Shown here piece by piece: positions 38,551 through 51,756 of a stretch of DNA of 64,000 nt (position 1 is its first letter; every line of letters begins with the position of its first letter). A program made the translations under genes and the position numbers. This DNA is from Glossina fuscipes (taxonomy: Eukaryota > Arthropoda > Insecta > Diptera > Glossinidae). The notes beneath the pieces were generated by a model, which was given only the letters and a program-made list of their open reading frames with translations, did not search any database and was not told where the DNA came from. The stretch lies in contig NW_023998415.1 in the NCBI RefSeq assembly GCF_014805625.2, positions 32,222,270 to 32,286,269 of the forward strand, written 5' to 3'.

Positions 38551-41500
38551 AATATCCTAAATTGTAAGAAAAATTCACAGCAATAGAGTGTGCAGTTGCC
38601 ATCGTTATTGGTGACATGAAAAGCTATTAACAATACGATAATGAACGGGTATTAAAAGAACTCTTCTTCCTCTTTTCATACTTGCTTGCAATGAATGACT
38701 CCAAATGTTTGTTCTTCTATTTATGTCCATGCATAGGCAAATAAAAACGTTACTTAAACAGGCAGGCATACGCACATATAATTTAGTTTCAAGATCGACC
38801 GTATGCTTATCTTTCGTTTTATTAAAGAAAGATTCACATGGCATGCAAGCCATGAACACACACGTTAAATACACACGCAAGCAATAATAAGCATAAGCAG
38901 ATACCCCATATTCTCGTTTCGTTTATAATGATCATTTTGTTTTGAAATTTACTAAGCTTAATAGGTCTCTGTTACTTTGCATGATATCGTTATGTGAATT
39001 TTATTGAAAAATTCAAGCGTGCAAATCGCTTAAGCTTTTTTAAGGCATTACTCCCAACTTTTCATAATTTCTCTTTAGATTTGAAGAGTCCTTTTTTTGA
39101 AAGAAATTATGTAGTAGAACTAATTTATATATTTATCTATTTGTCTAAACAAACAACTTTGTATATTCTTCATTTTTTTTTATATAAAATATTCATTCAT
39201 TCATATATTGCCTTAAATTTCAACTTTCTAAGTGACGTCGAAGACGATCGTTATAGATCTGTATTGTAAGAACACTCGCATTACGTATTCAACAATTGTA
39301 TAATGGAATTCTAATCAAGCGAAATTTCTCTGAATTTCATAAAAATATTTTCGGTCTTTGCAACAGTAAGGGAGACAAATCTTCGCCAATGATCTGCCTC
39401 TATGATCATCAATTTCATTTTGAGAAAGTGAAAAAGGCGAAGTAACGTTTATTTCGGATAGAAATTGTGCGCGCAAATTAAGGCAAACCTCAACGATATT
39501 TGAAATTTTTATAGCTCCTCGTATAAACATAACCATATATGAAAGTTTTTCCAGATATTGAACAAAATTTTGAATGTATCTGAAAGATGCTAAAGCAAGC
39601 ATGCTTCGCAATAAAAATCTTAACTTCAAGAGATCGATGCTAGCACAGTGGTGGCATTTGTAAGTCCCCGCAGAAATGGGTGTCAATCGCCAATCTGATG
39701 CATTGATAGCATTAATGATCATGAAACAATTTTATATGTCGGGTACACAGTGAAAAAAAAAAATTACCTTAAGGGAGAAGTAACTCCGAAAAACTAAATG
39801 TGATCCCTGTGATCCTGGCTGTGCTAGCGGCATAAAAGAAAGCCAAGCTAAGTCAGTTCGATGGTCAAATAAATAATGATTTTTGTCATGATATTAATGG
39901 GCGGGATGTTATAGGTTTTTTGAAACAAAAAATGAAATATACGTGGAATGAAAAGGCGTGAAGGTATTTGCTGTTTTAAAAGAACGAATGATGATAAAGC
40001 TAAACGTCGATCATTTTTTCGGGGAAGGGTATGGATGGTGGAAGATAGAAAACATATGAAGCCGTAGGATAAGCTGAATTATATATGAATTATTGCTACA
40101 GCATAATTTCATTTAAAGAAATGATCTTAAAACTGAATAGAGAAATGATAAACGATGGCAAAAATGCCTTAACAAACTTAAATAAAATATATGAGCTTTA
40201 GAGTGCAATTCATAATGAAATGAATCTTCGAGCATTTTCTTGCAAGATGATGACGCATATAATGGGGAGAATTATAATTGGTATCTCATCTCAACATTTA
40301 CAGGTGTCCCTCGTATAACACCGTACACATAACAGTTGAGAAAAGAAAAAAAAGAAAACGAAAAAAATTTGCTGCAATTAAGTGTTGATCTGAAAATATA
40401 TTGTTTTCAATCTGTGCATTTCATCATTTAGGTTGAATTTCATATAATTTATTGCTTTTATATAAACTTGAAGTCAATTCATTTATTCATTTATATGCGT
40501 GTCCTTAAGACCTTCGGTATATATTGCCTTGATTTATATAATGTAAAGGTGTCGTTTAACACGCGGTTCGCTAAAACAACACAATATACTTTGCCTTATT
40601 TCATACGATATCTTAGTTAGTATAACAAATAAATGAATAAGTTCCATGTAATACGTTTTCGATATAGCGCGTTATACGAGGGAAGCCTGCATATAATGTA
40701 AATCGTAAAAAAAAAAAACAAATGCACAGAACTTTTTGTTTATTATGCCTGCCTGTACATATAATATAAAGGTTGTGTATGGCTATATGTCGATAATTAT
40801 TTCTGCAATAAGAGGAAAATAATCACTAGAGTATATAGTACATGAAAATGGAAAAACAGAAAAAAAGTTCGTTATCGTGCTGTTGATCATTTTTTTTTTT
40901 TTCCCCAAACTGGTGAAATTAACCAATGCAAACTCTATGGTTATTCATTCTCTTTGTTTAAATGCAATATAAAAGAGATATTATTAAAAAAAAAAAAAAA
41001 AATTAAAAAAAAAAGAAAGAAGAAGAGGAAAAACAACTCTTTAGTCTGGTCATTGTTAACAATTGCAATGTTTTGCAATGTTATTAATTTTTGGTACGTT
41101 AAAGACTTTATATCAAATAGCCGGTACTGGCTTATGGCTGCGCGTGTTTGTATTTTGTTTGCATTCAATTGTGCCATTAAGTGAATAACGGTGTTGCGGT
41201 CATTGTCTAAAAGCATTATCAGTTCATTTACATGTCATCATCGTTCTCATAGTTTAGAGTCATTGTTCGTTTGACTATCATAAACAGCTGCAACGGCTCA
41301 ATGTAATAATTAAGCATTTGATTGAGCTTATCAAACGATTTGTCGTCCATTTACGTTTGACCGCATTTAACCGCAACATTTGGATTTGAGTTTTCATACT
41401 TCAATTCTTCACCTTCAAAATTTTATGCATACGTCAGAGTAATTCATTCGTCAGTAAATAAAACCAGAGACAAATTTTTCGTTTCGCCATAAGTAGAAAG

Positions 41501-41820
41501 AAATTAAAAATAAAAATTAGAAATAAAATGAAAAAAAAATCAAGCGAATGCTTCATATATATAATATGGGCATCATTTTGGGAACTTTTGACTGAAGAAA
41601 AAAAAAAGGAACGAACAACAATTCAAAATGAATACATGAACTGAGTTCGTATAATCCAATGAATCATACTCAAGCTCTTAGATTTTCGGTCTTGATTACT
41701 CTCGTGGCCCAGCATACTCTGCTTATTGCACAGAGTGATTTCCGATTATTATTATATAGGTTGCAATAGTCTTGTAAACCAAAATTTAGAATTTCGATGT
41801 GATAGCAGTAATTAGCTCAT

Positions 41821-41825
<5 letters not shown>

Positions 41826-41852
<27 letters not shown>
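41826..41852. repeat. (CA)n microsatellite
   Basis: About 13 CA units, followed by an ACGTACACGTACAT tail. Confidence 0.93.
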
Positions 41853-42546
41853 GTACACGTACATATGCAGACGTTCGAGAGAGCCGTTAACGTTCATCGT
41901 GCTCGGACGTGTTTTTATGCAAACGCTCTTTATTGCGATAAATAAAACGACATAGACTCCTAAAACATTCAAACAACATTGTCAATAGGGTTCAAGTGCG
42001 TCTTAATCGGTGCTCGTGAACAATTTACTTCTTCATTCTTTCACGCTGTGTTCTAGATGTGTTGTGTGCTTAACGTCGAAAAATAAAGTACTAAGCCAGT
42101 GCTTTCGTTAATAAAGGACCTAGCGCACTAACGTGGAACCTACTCCACTTTTCAAAGACCATTTAATTTGAGAAACAATAGTTGTGAGAGTGTACAGTGG
42201 CTTTCGTACAATCACAATAGTATGAATTTTTTTTTATTAGAAACGGGAATCTGTGTTGTATATATCGATCCCGGGAATTATTGATCAATATATCATTCAT
42301 TTGGTGGGTATTTAGTAAATTAAAGCGAGATAAAAAGAAAGCGAAAAAGCAAACATTTTGTAGTGATTGTTTGCTGTTGTCTCTATCTGAACTGAAGGGC
42401 AATTAATTTCATTCATTTGCTCATTTCAACAGAAAATTCATCAATTTTGGTCGAATGCCCTTTCAAATAGTATTTCGATTACTATCTACTCAGAGATGAC
42501 TTATGTTACAATTTGGCATTCTTTATTTCTTCTGTTTATGAAATAT

Positions 42547-42586
42547 AACAACAACAACAACAACAACAATAACAACAACAACAGCA
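42547..42586. repeat. (AAC)n microsatellite
   Basis: About 13 AAC units with one AAT interruption. Confidence 0.92.
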
Positions 42587-42675
42587 AATACCTGCTTACA
42601 TATACATTTACATATTTTTCATAATTTCGCAATTTATGCATTAGAGCTCTAATGCAAATAAAAAGAACCTGAATA

Positions 42676-42720
42676 GAACAGAGCAGAACAGGACAGAACA
42701 GAACAGAACAGAACAGGACT
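42676..42720. repeat. (AGAAC)n microsatellite
   Basis: Nine or so imperfect pentamers with GAGC and GGAC variants. Confidence 0.88.
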
Positions 42721-44971
42721 GGATCGAATAGAAGAGAAAAGAATCCTTTTACGTTATATATGCTCGGTGCTTGTAGGTGTGCATGTATAATTATATAAAG
42801 TGTATTGAACTTTGATAAAAAAAAAACCCTTTATTAAATATCTATAAGACTTTAGGAGCTTTCGGAAATCAGTTTATATAAGATAAGCAATCACATAAAT
42901 TTGTAAATAAACGACCCGAATAGGCAAATATCCAAAAAGACCATAATAGAAATGCGATAATGAAGGGAGAGAGGAGCATACAGAGAACAGAGAAAGAGAG
43001 AGAGAGAGTGAAAGAGAAAAGACTTTGAAAAGCATGAATGAGGGAGAAATAAGTTCCATTTTCATTTGTAAACTTAAATACCTTTTTTAAGGCTTGGGCA
43101 GCAATTTTAATTCCATATTTAGGTCAGGATATGGTTAAAAAGGATAAAATGACATAAAATTGAAAAGGAAAAAAGCAAAAAAAAAAAAACAAAAAACAAA
43201 AAATGAAATAAAAATAAATAAAAATAGAATTGTTTGTATGAATGCATGTGTACACATGTACAACACACAAATGCATACATTATATTTGCATGTAAGGAGA
43301 GTTTATGTCTAGTAAGCAAACGAGTTTTACAAGAAGTTTAAATCGAAACTTATTTACCCTTTTCCAATATACATGTGCGATGCAACGTAGATTATATCAA
43401 AATGTCTCAAATTCGTTGTTCATGAAAGCCATGACCTATATATATAGCCGAAATGATCCGTAGAAAGTGTGAAAGCGCGGGTAGAAATACCGTCTAGAAG
43501 AATTGATTAATTCGCCAGTATCAATCCACGCTTCTACGATTATACGCTTCGATCGTGAAATCTTTCCCCGCGTGTACATCATCGAAATGACTCAACAATT
43601 AAAACTATGGCAGAATTTAATGCTTAAACTCATTCATTCGATCGAAACCAGTTCGAATTTGCCTTTAAAAGGTAAAATATATGCAAGACCTTCACTTTGC
43701 CGTAAAAACGACAACAGGAAAAGAGCTCGAGATCGCAAAGGACTTTTTATCAGCGAAAGTGATCGAAGCAGTTCAATTTTCAAATACAGCTCTCTATAGT
43801 TAACCGCTTACAATTGCTCAAAGTGTTATGTTTCGTCAAAAAAAAAAAAAAGCACAAACAAGCGGATATTTTACCTTATGCGTTCTAAACGTTGATTGCT
43901 CTTGAATATTGCTTTCCAAAACTGTTCGATTCAAACAGTTCAATTAACTTCAATTAACTGCCAATTGCAAATTTTGATTTGAAAGAGAGAACAGCATCAA
44001 TAATTGAATGCCTCACTTGCCAAATCAATTGGTTCTCTAAAACCATAAATGTAGAGAAACACGTGTTTATTTAAATTTTTTTTTTTTTTTTTTTTTTTAC
44101 ATTGTGTGCTTAGGAGCGATTGCAAACGATTTGTATATATATATGCATTTGTCTTTTAACTGCATTGTCACAAAGTGCTTTAACAATTTAGAATACAAAT
44201 TAATTTCTGAAATGACTCATTTATTATTCGATGATTATATAAAAGTTGATGTTTTACTTATATATATATATATGTAATCATTTGTTAATCAAGTATTTTG
44301 TGACTTAATCGGTATGATATTCAATTATAGAGATATTAAGTCCGTACGTTTTTCCTAAAAAATTTGTAAGAGAAAAAAAATTAAATTGAATGTCAACGAT
44401 TAAGAGGATAAATGATTGATAATGGAAACTGTCCTATTCACGAGAACTGATTAATAGGTGAACTGGCCGTTAAATTTTTTTTTTTTTCTAAAAGAAAAAG
44501 AATCAGAGTTTATACCATCATCACACACATATGGGAATATGCTTATATTTTTAAGTTTTTTTTTTTTAAGTTTTAATTAAAAACAAAAAAAAAAAAAAAA
44601 AAATATTAAAAAATAATAATAATTACTAATAATCAAATCGTTCATATTAATTTACAAATTATATGTCGTAAAAAATTAATCATATTTTTAAAAATTTTTG
44701 TAAAAATTTTTTTGATTTCATTACCAATGATATAATGAAAGTTAACGTGCTGACTATTGTGGATACAGATATTGTAGAAAGTCTTCGACTATATAGACTT
44801 TAGGTAGTTTTTCGATTATGTATTAAAATATATAAATATCATTGTAAAGAAGAGCATATTTTCCTTTTTTTTGTTTTTTTTTTTTGCTTTTTCTCCCCCG
44901 ACATATGCAATTTTGTGTGCTTTGCTTATGGCAAAGGAACAGTTCATTTTTGTACATATCATCAAACGAAT

Positions 44972-45845
44972 AGGTTATACTCAATTTGTAATGACGTTTG
45001 TAACACCTAGAAGCAAGTTTCAAATGGCCCATAAGGTGTGTATATACTTGTCGTCAGCATCAAATTCTAAATTGATTTAGGCATGTCCGTCTGTCCGTTT
45101 TTCGGGTCTGTCTGTCTGTGTAATGTTTGTATCACTCAAAAACCCATGTGACCCAAATGACCCATAAGGTGTTTATATACTTGTAGTTAGCATCAAATTC
45201 TGAATCGACTTAAGCATATCCATCTGTTTGTCCGTTTGTGTAATGGTTTCTGTAAACATTCTCATGGCCAAAAAATTGCAGATATATTTCATAGACGATG
45301 TTCTAGTATCTATACGAAAATGGAAAAAAACCGACCACGCCTACTCAATATTATAGTGTATGAATATTTAATTTCCTTGTCAAACACCTATATAATGCCC
45401 AGGAGCAAATTTCAAAGACTCTACCAAGAATATAGATGTTTGATGGGTGTCAAAATCGGAATACAGCTTAGCATGCCCATCTGTTCGCATATGGATTTAC
45501 CCGACTGTGTTAGTTTATAGTATCTGCGCTAAATATTTTCCTCTTTGGCAAAAATGCAAACACATCGCCTTCAAATTTGCAAAGAAATAAGGAAATGTCC
45601 CAAATTGATCAAGCGACACGCCTACAATGCAGAAAATACTAAGGATAGTATTCATGATGAAAAATTCAACTTTTATTTCACTAAATTAAAAAAAAATTAG
45701 CCCCGCCCATCGAATGTTATGGAATCTGAAAATTTAGTTTTTCTATTTTCCCTTTTTTAAGTCTTCTTTTTTGTTTTGTTTTTTTTTTTGTTTTTAGAAT
45801 AAAGGTCTTGGTTGTAAAAGATTCGGTGACAGCCAAATATAATTC
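44972..45845 (+). mobile_element. DINE-1/INE-1-like (Helitron-related) copy A
   Basis: This copy has the hallmarks of this dipteran repeat family: a start like GGTTATACTCAATTTGTAAT, a 'TATATACTTG...CAGCATCAA' segment, GGCATGTCCGTCTGTCCG (about 45081), CCACGCC-type motifs near 45335, 45620 and 45705, and a 3' end with a hairpin-like ATTCGGTGACAGCCAAAT (about 45821-45838). Helitrons end in such a hairpin. Internally, the CATAAGGTGT...TCCGT segment is present twice (about 45028-45101 and 45155-45238), and a third, weaker copy starts near 45400. It is non-autonomous, with no Rep/helicase seen. Copy borders are approximate. Confidence 0.68.
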
Positions 45846-46151
45846 TCTTACTTGTTCTATTTTTTTGGTTGTATCGTTATCATAACCGAAGGCGTTGACA
45901 ACATTTTGTTGCTTCTCTTGCTTTTTGTGTTGCATATTTGATTTCACTTATATTATCTCTATATACGTATATACAAATATATATATATATATGTATGTAT
46001 ATATATATCATCGATATATAGACGTATATATCTACCAAACATATTATGTACTTACATAATAACTTATTGCCATAAGCTCTGTTGTATAATTTGCCTTTAC
46101 TTTTGTATGCATTCATAATAAATGTGTGTTTTTTTTTTTTTTTTTTTTTTT

Positions 46152-46251
46152 NNNNNNNNNNNNNNNNNNNNNNNNNNNNNNNNNNNNNNNNNNNNNNNNN
46201 NNNNNNNNNNNNNNNNNNNNNNNNNNNNNNNNNNNNNNNNNNNNNNNNNNN
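46152..46251. other. Assembly gap (100 N)
   Basis: Exactly 100 N follow a poly(T) run (46130-46151). The round number means the true gap length is unknown. Any reading frame crossing it is meaningless. Confidence 1.
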
Positions 46252-46954
46252 ATATACTTGGCATTAAATAGGCAAATTCATAAACAGATTCACAAACAAA
46301 ATAGCGGTTAGCTTAAAGAAAACATATTTTGTGGCTGAAAAGGGATAAATAGTTAAATCTATGTGTCATTGGCCTCTGATAGAAGAAAAATATTGCGAAA
46401 TCAGTTTTAGTTAATGCAATTTTCAATTCTCATATTCTTAACGTTAAGATGAAAAAATAACGAGAGAGACATATGATGTGTCACTACACGTGCAATTAGA
46501 TGTGAGGGAAAATTTAAAACAAAAATTTAAGTAAAAATTTCATAAAATAACCGAATAAGAAGCAACCAACTACCGCTACTACATGTCTTTGCATTTAGAA
46601 CAATTATAAACATTTTAGCAATTAATTGACGTGAAAGTCCGATATAACCATCTATCTATCGGACGTGCGCTTGTCACCTGTTGCTGCCGGTCTAACGCTC
46701 ACGCGTAGCTCATTCGCTTATATAGCTGATGAATGCAAATCCAGTTTGAACTTAAACGTAATACGGCCGCTCACAATTCAAAGACAATAAATGATTGTAA
46801 ATGTAAGTTTCAATCCAAAGCAGATCTGGTGGCAACATTTTGAACAGACATTATATGTATATAGAGTTGCCGGTTATTGATGACAGGACATTTCCAAAAG
46901 TATGGAGACATCAAAGTTAATAAAGTATTTTTATGAAAAAATAATTTTTATATC

Positions 46955-47345
46955 CGCCGAATGAGGAGGGACCTTATAAAATATGTACATTTTTCATCAG
47001 CGTCAACTCATGAGGCGATCTGGTCACGCGTATCCATCTGTGTGGATGTGCATTGTTGACACTCTCTTGGTCGTAAAAAATTAAAATATCGATTTGAAAT
47101 TTTCGCAAAAGTATTTTGCCAAAAGTCATTTTGCGTAGGTTGGCTTTGAAGATGGAGCAAATCGATTAGAATGCACGCCCACACAAACCTTTAAATGATC
47201 ACATTTTTATTTTAATTTTTTTCACTTTTTCGACTTTTTCAACTTTTTCATAAATTGAAATTTATTTTGTACATTTTTGACATGAAATTAGAAAATGAAA
47301 ATATCGGCCACGCTTGGCAATAACAGGCCACGCTATGTTTCCTTT
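46955..47345 (+). mobile_element. DINE-1/INE-1-like copy B, degraded
   Basis: Contains GGGACCTTATAAAATATGTA, TCATCAGCGTCAACTCATGA, GGCGATCTGGTCACGCG, a decayed TCCATCTGTGTGG at the place of the usual TCCGTCTGTCCG, then GCACGCCCACAC (about 47173) and GGCCACGC (about 47307). Order and spacing match copy A. Ends are not resolved, and the copy is more decayed than A. Confidence 0.55.
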
Positions 47346-48144
47346 TCCTTCTCATCGAATTTATAGCATTATATCTTTCATGTTTTTAATTCAGGCCTTG
47401 TCACAAAGCGCGGGCGTCGTTTTTTTTCATTGCTATGCTAGTTTGGTTGGATTTTGTGTATTAGCTACAGACAGGCCGAGAACGTTGTGGCTTAATAAAG
47501 ATACGCAGAGATTGAGGATTTTGCGCAGCTTAGTTAGAAGACTTGAGACTTTGACTTGTGCTTTTAATAAGCACAAATAATGTTATATAAAGCGTTCCAT
47601 GTAAACGTTGTGGCAATAATATCAAACACAACAACAACAACAATATCACTATCAACCGTTGCACACTGGAAAACAAGATATTAAAGATGAAAATGCTATG
47701 GAAATGATGAGAGCTCAGGTTTGGGTTTTATTATCTAATGAATGAATTTACAAAAATTATTAATTTCATGATAAAATATCGAGAAACCACGTCAAACCCT
47801 TTCACTGTTAACATACAAAACGAGCTATAGATTGTTTGCTTATACATCAACTAAAGCAATCAAGATTGTTTTTATCAGACAGTCAGTAGTTAGGGCGAAA
47901 GTCGGTTTGCCAAACATTTAATTTACTACACCGGCTGTCTATTTAAAGCTTTAAAATGGTTCCCCTATTAGCATAAAAGTGTAACATAAATAGATTCATT
48001 CATTTTCTAATGTTCTATGGATTTCTCTTTACTTTTATTTTTACATTTTCTTTTCCTTTTCTATTTACTTTACCTCATTTATTCTGCTTCTTCATATATC
48101 CCCAACCTCCGGTGGTAGACACAACATAAAATAGAATTAGATGA

Positions 48145-48209
48145 AATTTGCTTGCACGACTAAAAAGGAAACTTCAAAGACTCTATAAAGCATATAATCA
48201 ATCTAGATA

Positions 48210-48259
<50 letters not shown>

Positions 48260-48680
48260 ACAGTTTTTTCATTTGTACGATGTCAATAACAAGTATTTTC
48301 CGGGTCGCAAAGATAAGGATATCGAGTTTCGTTTTGACGAAAAGCATACGAAATTCGTGCACGTAGATCGGCATTTTAAACGGTAGAAGTTGTGCAAAGG
48401 ACGAGCCTAATGAGACAATTTTTGCTTTCCGGATTTCTTCTTGGTCATTACTCAAAGCCCACGATACGTAGGTTACACATCAATAGATCGTCCAATTGGG
48501 TCCAAATATTTATGAAAAGCTCGGCTATGCTCAACAGATATTAGAAAGTATAGGAATTTCGTTTTTTTTTTCGTTTTTGTTGGGTTTTTTTCGTTTTTGT
48601 GGCGTTTTTTTTTAGGTTCTTTTGTAGGAAACACGAGAGTAGTGGGTATAAAGGATTCGGTCATAATTAAATATAATTTT
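48145..48680 (+). mobile_element. DINE-1/INE-1-like copy C with expanded (GTCT)n
   Basis: The body shares TTCAAAGACTCTA with copy A. At the normal position of the TCCGTCTGTC motif it has a (GTCT)n expansion. The 3' end GGGTATAAAGGATTCGGTC (about 48643) followed by AAATATAAT parallels the end of copy A. The repeat expansion may have arisen from the motif itself. Confidence 0.6.
48211..48258. repeat. (GTCT)12 microsatellite inside copy C
   Basis: Twelve perfect GTCT units. They give Cys-Leu-Ser-Val and Asp-Arg-Gln-Thr repeat frames that are not genes. Confidence 0.95.
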
Positions 48681-49360
48681 CATTTCATTTATTAGGTATT
48701 CTATGCTATTAACATATATAAGTATATATGCTTTGTGCATGCGTTGGAAAATTCATTTAAATTTATTTTTATCTTCAGGTTTACTTGATTTTCTTCAAAA
48801 AATCGTTTTGTTTACTTTCTTCTTCTTAATCTCTCATTAACATCGCATCTTGAAGAGCTTTTGAGTTCTTTGTAAAAATGTATCCGTTTTGTATATAAAA
48901 TTCATTTGTAATTATTGCACAAACTATTCGCAACCTTTGATTGAGAATGTGTGTCTCTTGTTTGAAATTTATTTCATTTTATATTTATTTCAGATTTTTT
49001 AATATCACATTCAAAGAGCTCTTCTTTTTTTTTTTCTTTTAAGCTAAATAAACGAATATATGATATGTGTGCGATGAAAGTACTCAAGTGTTTACTTAGC
49101 GTACGTTATTGTTGGTTGTGTTGCTGGTGTTGGTACATGCGAAGAAATTCTTTATTAAAATGAAATTCACTCTTTAGTTGTCAATTCAATAAAATAAAAA
49201 TGAATTCGGGCGCCCACATACATATATACAAACATACACTTACAAACGATTTTAATTTAATATCATTATACGACAAACGAGTTTTTTAATCTCTTACTTT
49301 ATCATCTTCGTCTTCTATGAAGAAGTTGATTTATATAGTCCAATTCATGTGCAATAATAA

Positions 49361-49394
<34 letters not shown>

Positions 49395-50004
49395 GCTCAT
49401 GTACACAAACATACATACAATGGTTGATGTACGTGTATACGCATGCACGTATGGAGGCACAAAACTTTTTGTAAGCATTTCCAATGTGCAAGTAACACAC
49501 ACACATACACACACACATATATATATATATATATACACACCCATACACACACATAAACAACAACAAAGTCATAAAGTATATAAACGTAAAGTATAAAGAC
49601 TCGTACACCATTCACATATATATATATAACACAATTGTGCCAAATCAAAATGCAGAAAATAAAAAGAAAAGTCTAGCAAATGCAAATAGCAAACAATCTA
49701 CAACCACTATAACAGAACGCGCTCATACATACTCTATTATATGCGCTATATTTGTAGTGAGAAAGTAACCGTAACTACAGATAAACACATTCACGCACAT
49801 CTCAATTCATTCATAGATTTACGTATATTTGTATTTAAACATGTGAGAACACTTTGGATTACATTGAATGGGTAGACGATACACTGTTGCTTACTCGCCG
49901 CCCGACTTGGCTGCTTTGGTTTTCGATGCAACTGTTGCTTATCTATATGAAATTCATTGTATAATACTATCGTCTATCTATCTATGAATGTGTATCGTGA
50001 ATGC

Positions 50005-50040
50005 ATGTATGTATGTATGTATGTATGTATGTATGTATAT
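50005..50040. repeat. (GTAT)n microsatellite
   Basis: About eight GTAT units followed by TATATATGC. Confidence 0.92.
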
Positions 50041-50307
50041 ATGCTTGGATGTGTATGCATGTGTGTCTACATGCATGCTTTACGTTTGCTTTCGCGGTAA
50101 ATGCAGCATGCAATCAGTGGGCTATTTTTTTGCTGTACGTAAGCCTAAATAAAAAAAAATTTGCCAAAAAGAAATAAAAACTAAAACTTTAATAAAGTAT
50201 ACTGGAAGAAAGCTGGCACAAAAGGGGATAGCTTAGCTTCAAACAAACTTAAAAAAAAAAAAAAAGAACGCATACACTCACGCTTCTGTGTATGCATATA
50301 AAAAGCC

Positions 50308-50310
<3 letters not shown>

Positions 50311-50348
<38 letters not shown>
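50311..50348. repeat. (TA)n microsatellite
   Basis: About 19 TA units, followed by a further imperfect TA tract to about 50393. Confidence 0.92.
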
Positions 50349-50351
<3 letters not shown>

Positions 50352-50672
50352 TATGTATATATATACATATATATATGTATATATATATATACATAGAGGA
50401 CGTGCCAAGTATCGGTAATTGTGTATTTGTGTCGTGTGTATATTTGTTAGCTTTTATTTCATTATATTCGCTGATATATCTTTATGGCGTTTGTGTTTGC
50501 GTATGTATGTGTGAGTTTTTTTTCCTTTTTCTGCATTATATTCTTTTACTTTCATCGAAAAATGCACAGAGACAAGCTCACGCGCACACGCACATGCACA
50601 AACGCGCAATACATCGGTCAATAGTTTCCGGGACTAAATAAGAAAAAAATTCTTTACAAAATTCGACTTTAC

Positions 50673-50876
50673 TTAATCATTACAAGCCGCCTTGGAACAC
50701 AATACAATCAATTCAAGCTTCTCCAACACATCGATTACTTCGTTATGGTACAATTTGTTTCCGCAATAACGTTGCGTGCTAGACAAACAGAATAAGGCAC
50801 GTGGATGACATAGTAATTCAAATTTCAATTTATGAGATCTTGCCGTTATACCTATTAATCGATGCGACGATTTCAT
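50673..50876 (-). other. Coding-like open frame, 67 codons, unassigned
   Basis: Starts with ATG and has mixed residues with five cysteines and few AT-driven runs. It has no known motif. Upstream on the minus strand there is an AG but no good pyrimidine tract. It may be a chance frame. Kept because its composition differs from the surrounding simple-sequence frames. Confidence 0.18.
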
Positions 50877-51378
50877 TCTAGCCGTATGGAAAGTAGCTTT
50901 CTCGCGTCCAAAATTTTCAGCCAGAATAATCTGGATCTTTAGTACCTTTGTTGATGTTTAGCTATCGCTCGCAATTTCATTTACTAATTATTGAAAATAC
51001 TTTTTGGGTTTTCTTTAATGTTGTCTAAGGTAGCGATCTCTTTTGGGCGGCCATTGCGCACGTGGCATCATCGATACCGTGTGTCTGAACAGCTTCTGCT
51101 GTTTAAAATTAAGAAACTGTTTGATAAATTGTTATTTTTCGATTGCGGCGAGTTGCCGTAACATTGCTGAGCTTAAACGGCATTTTCTATCATCAAGAAG
51201 CGACATTTAATCGTTACACGAGACTCGTATTTTTCCATTGTTTCGAAAATAAAAGTAGCTACACGGTAAGAACTGCTGCAACCTATAAGGAAGAAAACTA
51301 TCGAAATGACACGAAGCTGTGACGATTGATTTTCGGGAAATAATGTAGATTTTTTTATTAAAAATTGAAATTAATTTT

Positions 51379-51756
51379 TCAGACCGGGAAATTATTGATC
51401 GATGTGTTATATATAATATCATCTTGTGCAACTAAAGGTTCTCTGCCCCCAGGAAGCTTGAGAGAACGTTTGTGTTTGGCATTCGTTTGTGCAAATTGCA
51501 CGTAATTATGTTGGCGTGCTATGCCGTTCCAGTTGTTGCTGTTGTATGAGACTGAATTGTTTGCATGAGAAGTGTAATACGGTTGACGAATGAATGATAT
51601 ATTGTACGAACAAAAATATTTGTATGTACTTAACACGGCCGCAGCGCAACTATTAGCAATGCAGTTGTGTATACTGTGTCTGCTTCTTAACCAGGAGCCA
51701 CTTGTTAATCGTACTACTATTATAGTCGTGATGGCGCCATGAGGCTTTTATGCTCC
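51379..51756 (-). other. Coding-like open frame of up to about 117 codons, unassigned
   Basis: On the minus strand a frame is open from about 51750 to a TGA at 51379-51381. It has polar, Asn/Ser-rich content (segments SYNSNNWNGIARQHN and KHKRSLKLPGGREP), and DNA of higher complexity and GC than its flanks. No in-frame ATG was found before the coding-like part, so it would have to be an internal or terminal exon. A weak acceptor (CAAACAATTCAG) lies inside. No domain recognised. Confidence 0.25.

Larger units (their letters stand above)
35341..44971. other. Gene-poor stretch rich in simple repeats
   Basis: No supported gene. The longest frame is 135 codons on the minus strand (39722-39315). 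It begins with ATG and has several cysteines but no recognisable domain or splice context, so I do not call it. A heptamer TGTTAAC is repeated three times near 37549-37568. Poly(T) runs lie at about 37262-37284 and 44076-44098. Confidence 0.5.

Noticed and set aside
39315..39722. 135-codon minus-strand frame
   Set aside because: It starts with ATG but has no domain, no splice signals fitting the frame, and DNA composition like its surroundings.
46082..46311. Frames crossing the run of N
   Set aside because: They are artefacts of the assembly gap and the adjoining poly(T).
48198..48366. (GTCT)n array as a possible CRISPR or coding repeat
   Set aside because: There are no spacers. It is a 4-bp microsatellite in eukaryotic DNA.
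49302..49648. Cluster of Tyr/Ile/Val/Cys-rich frames
   Set aside because: They come from (TA)n and (CA)n tracts. Open frames on both strands and in several registers are expected from such repeats.
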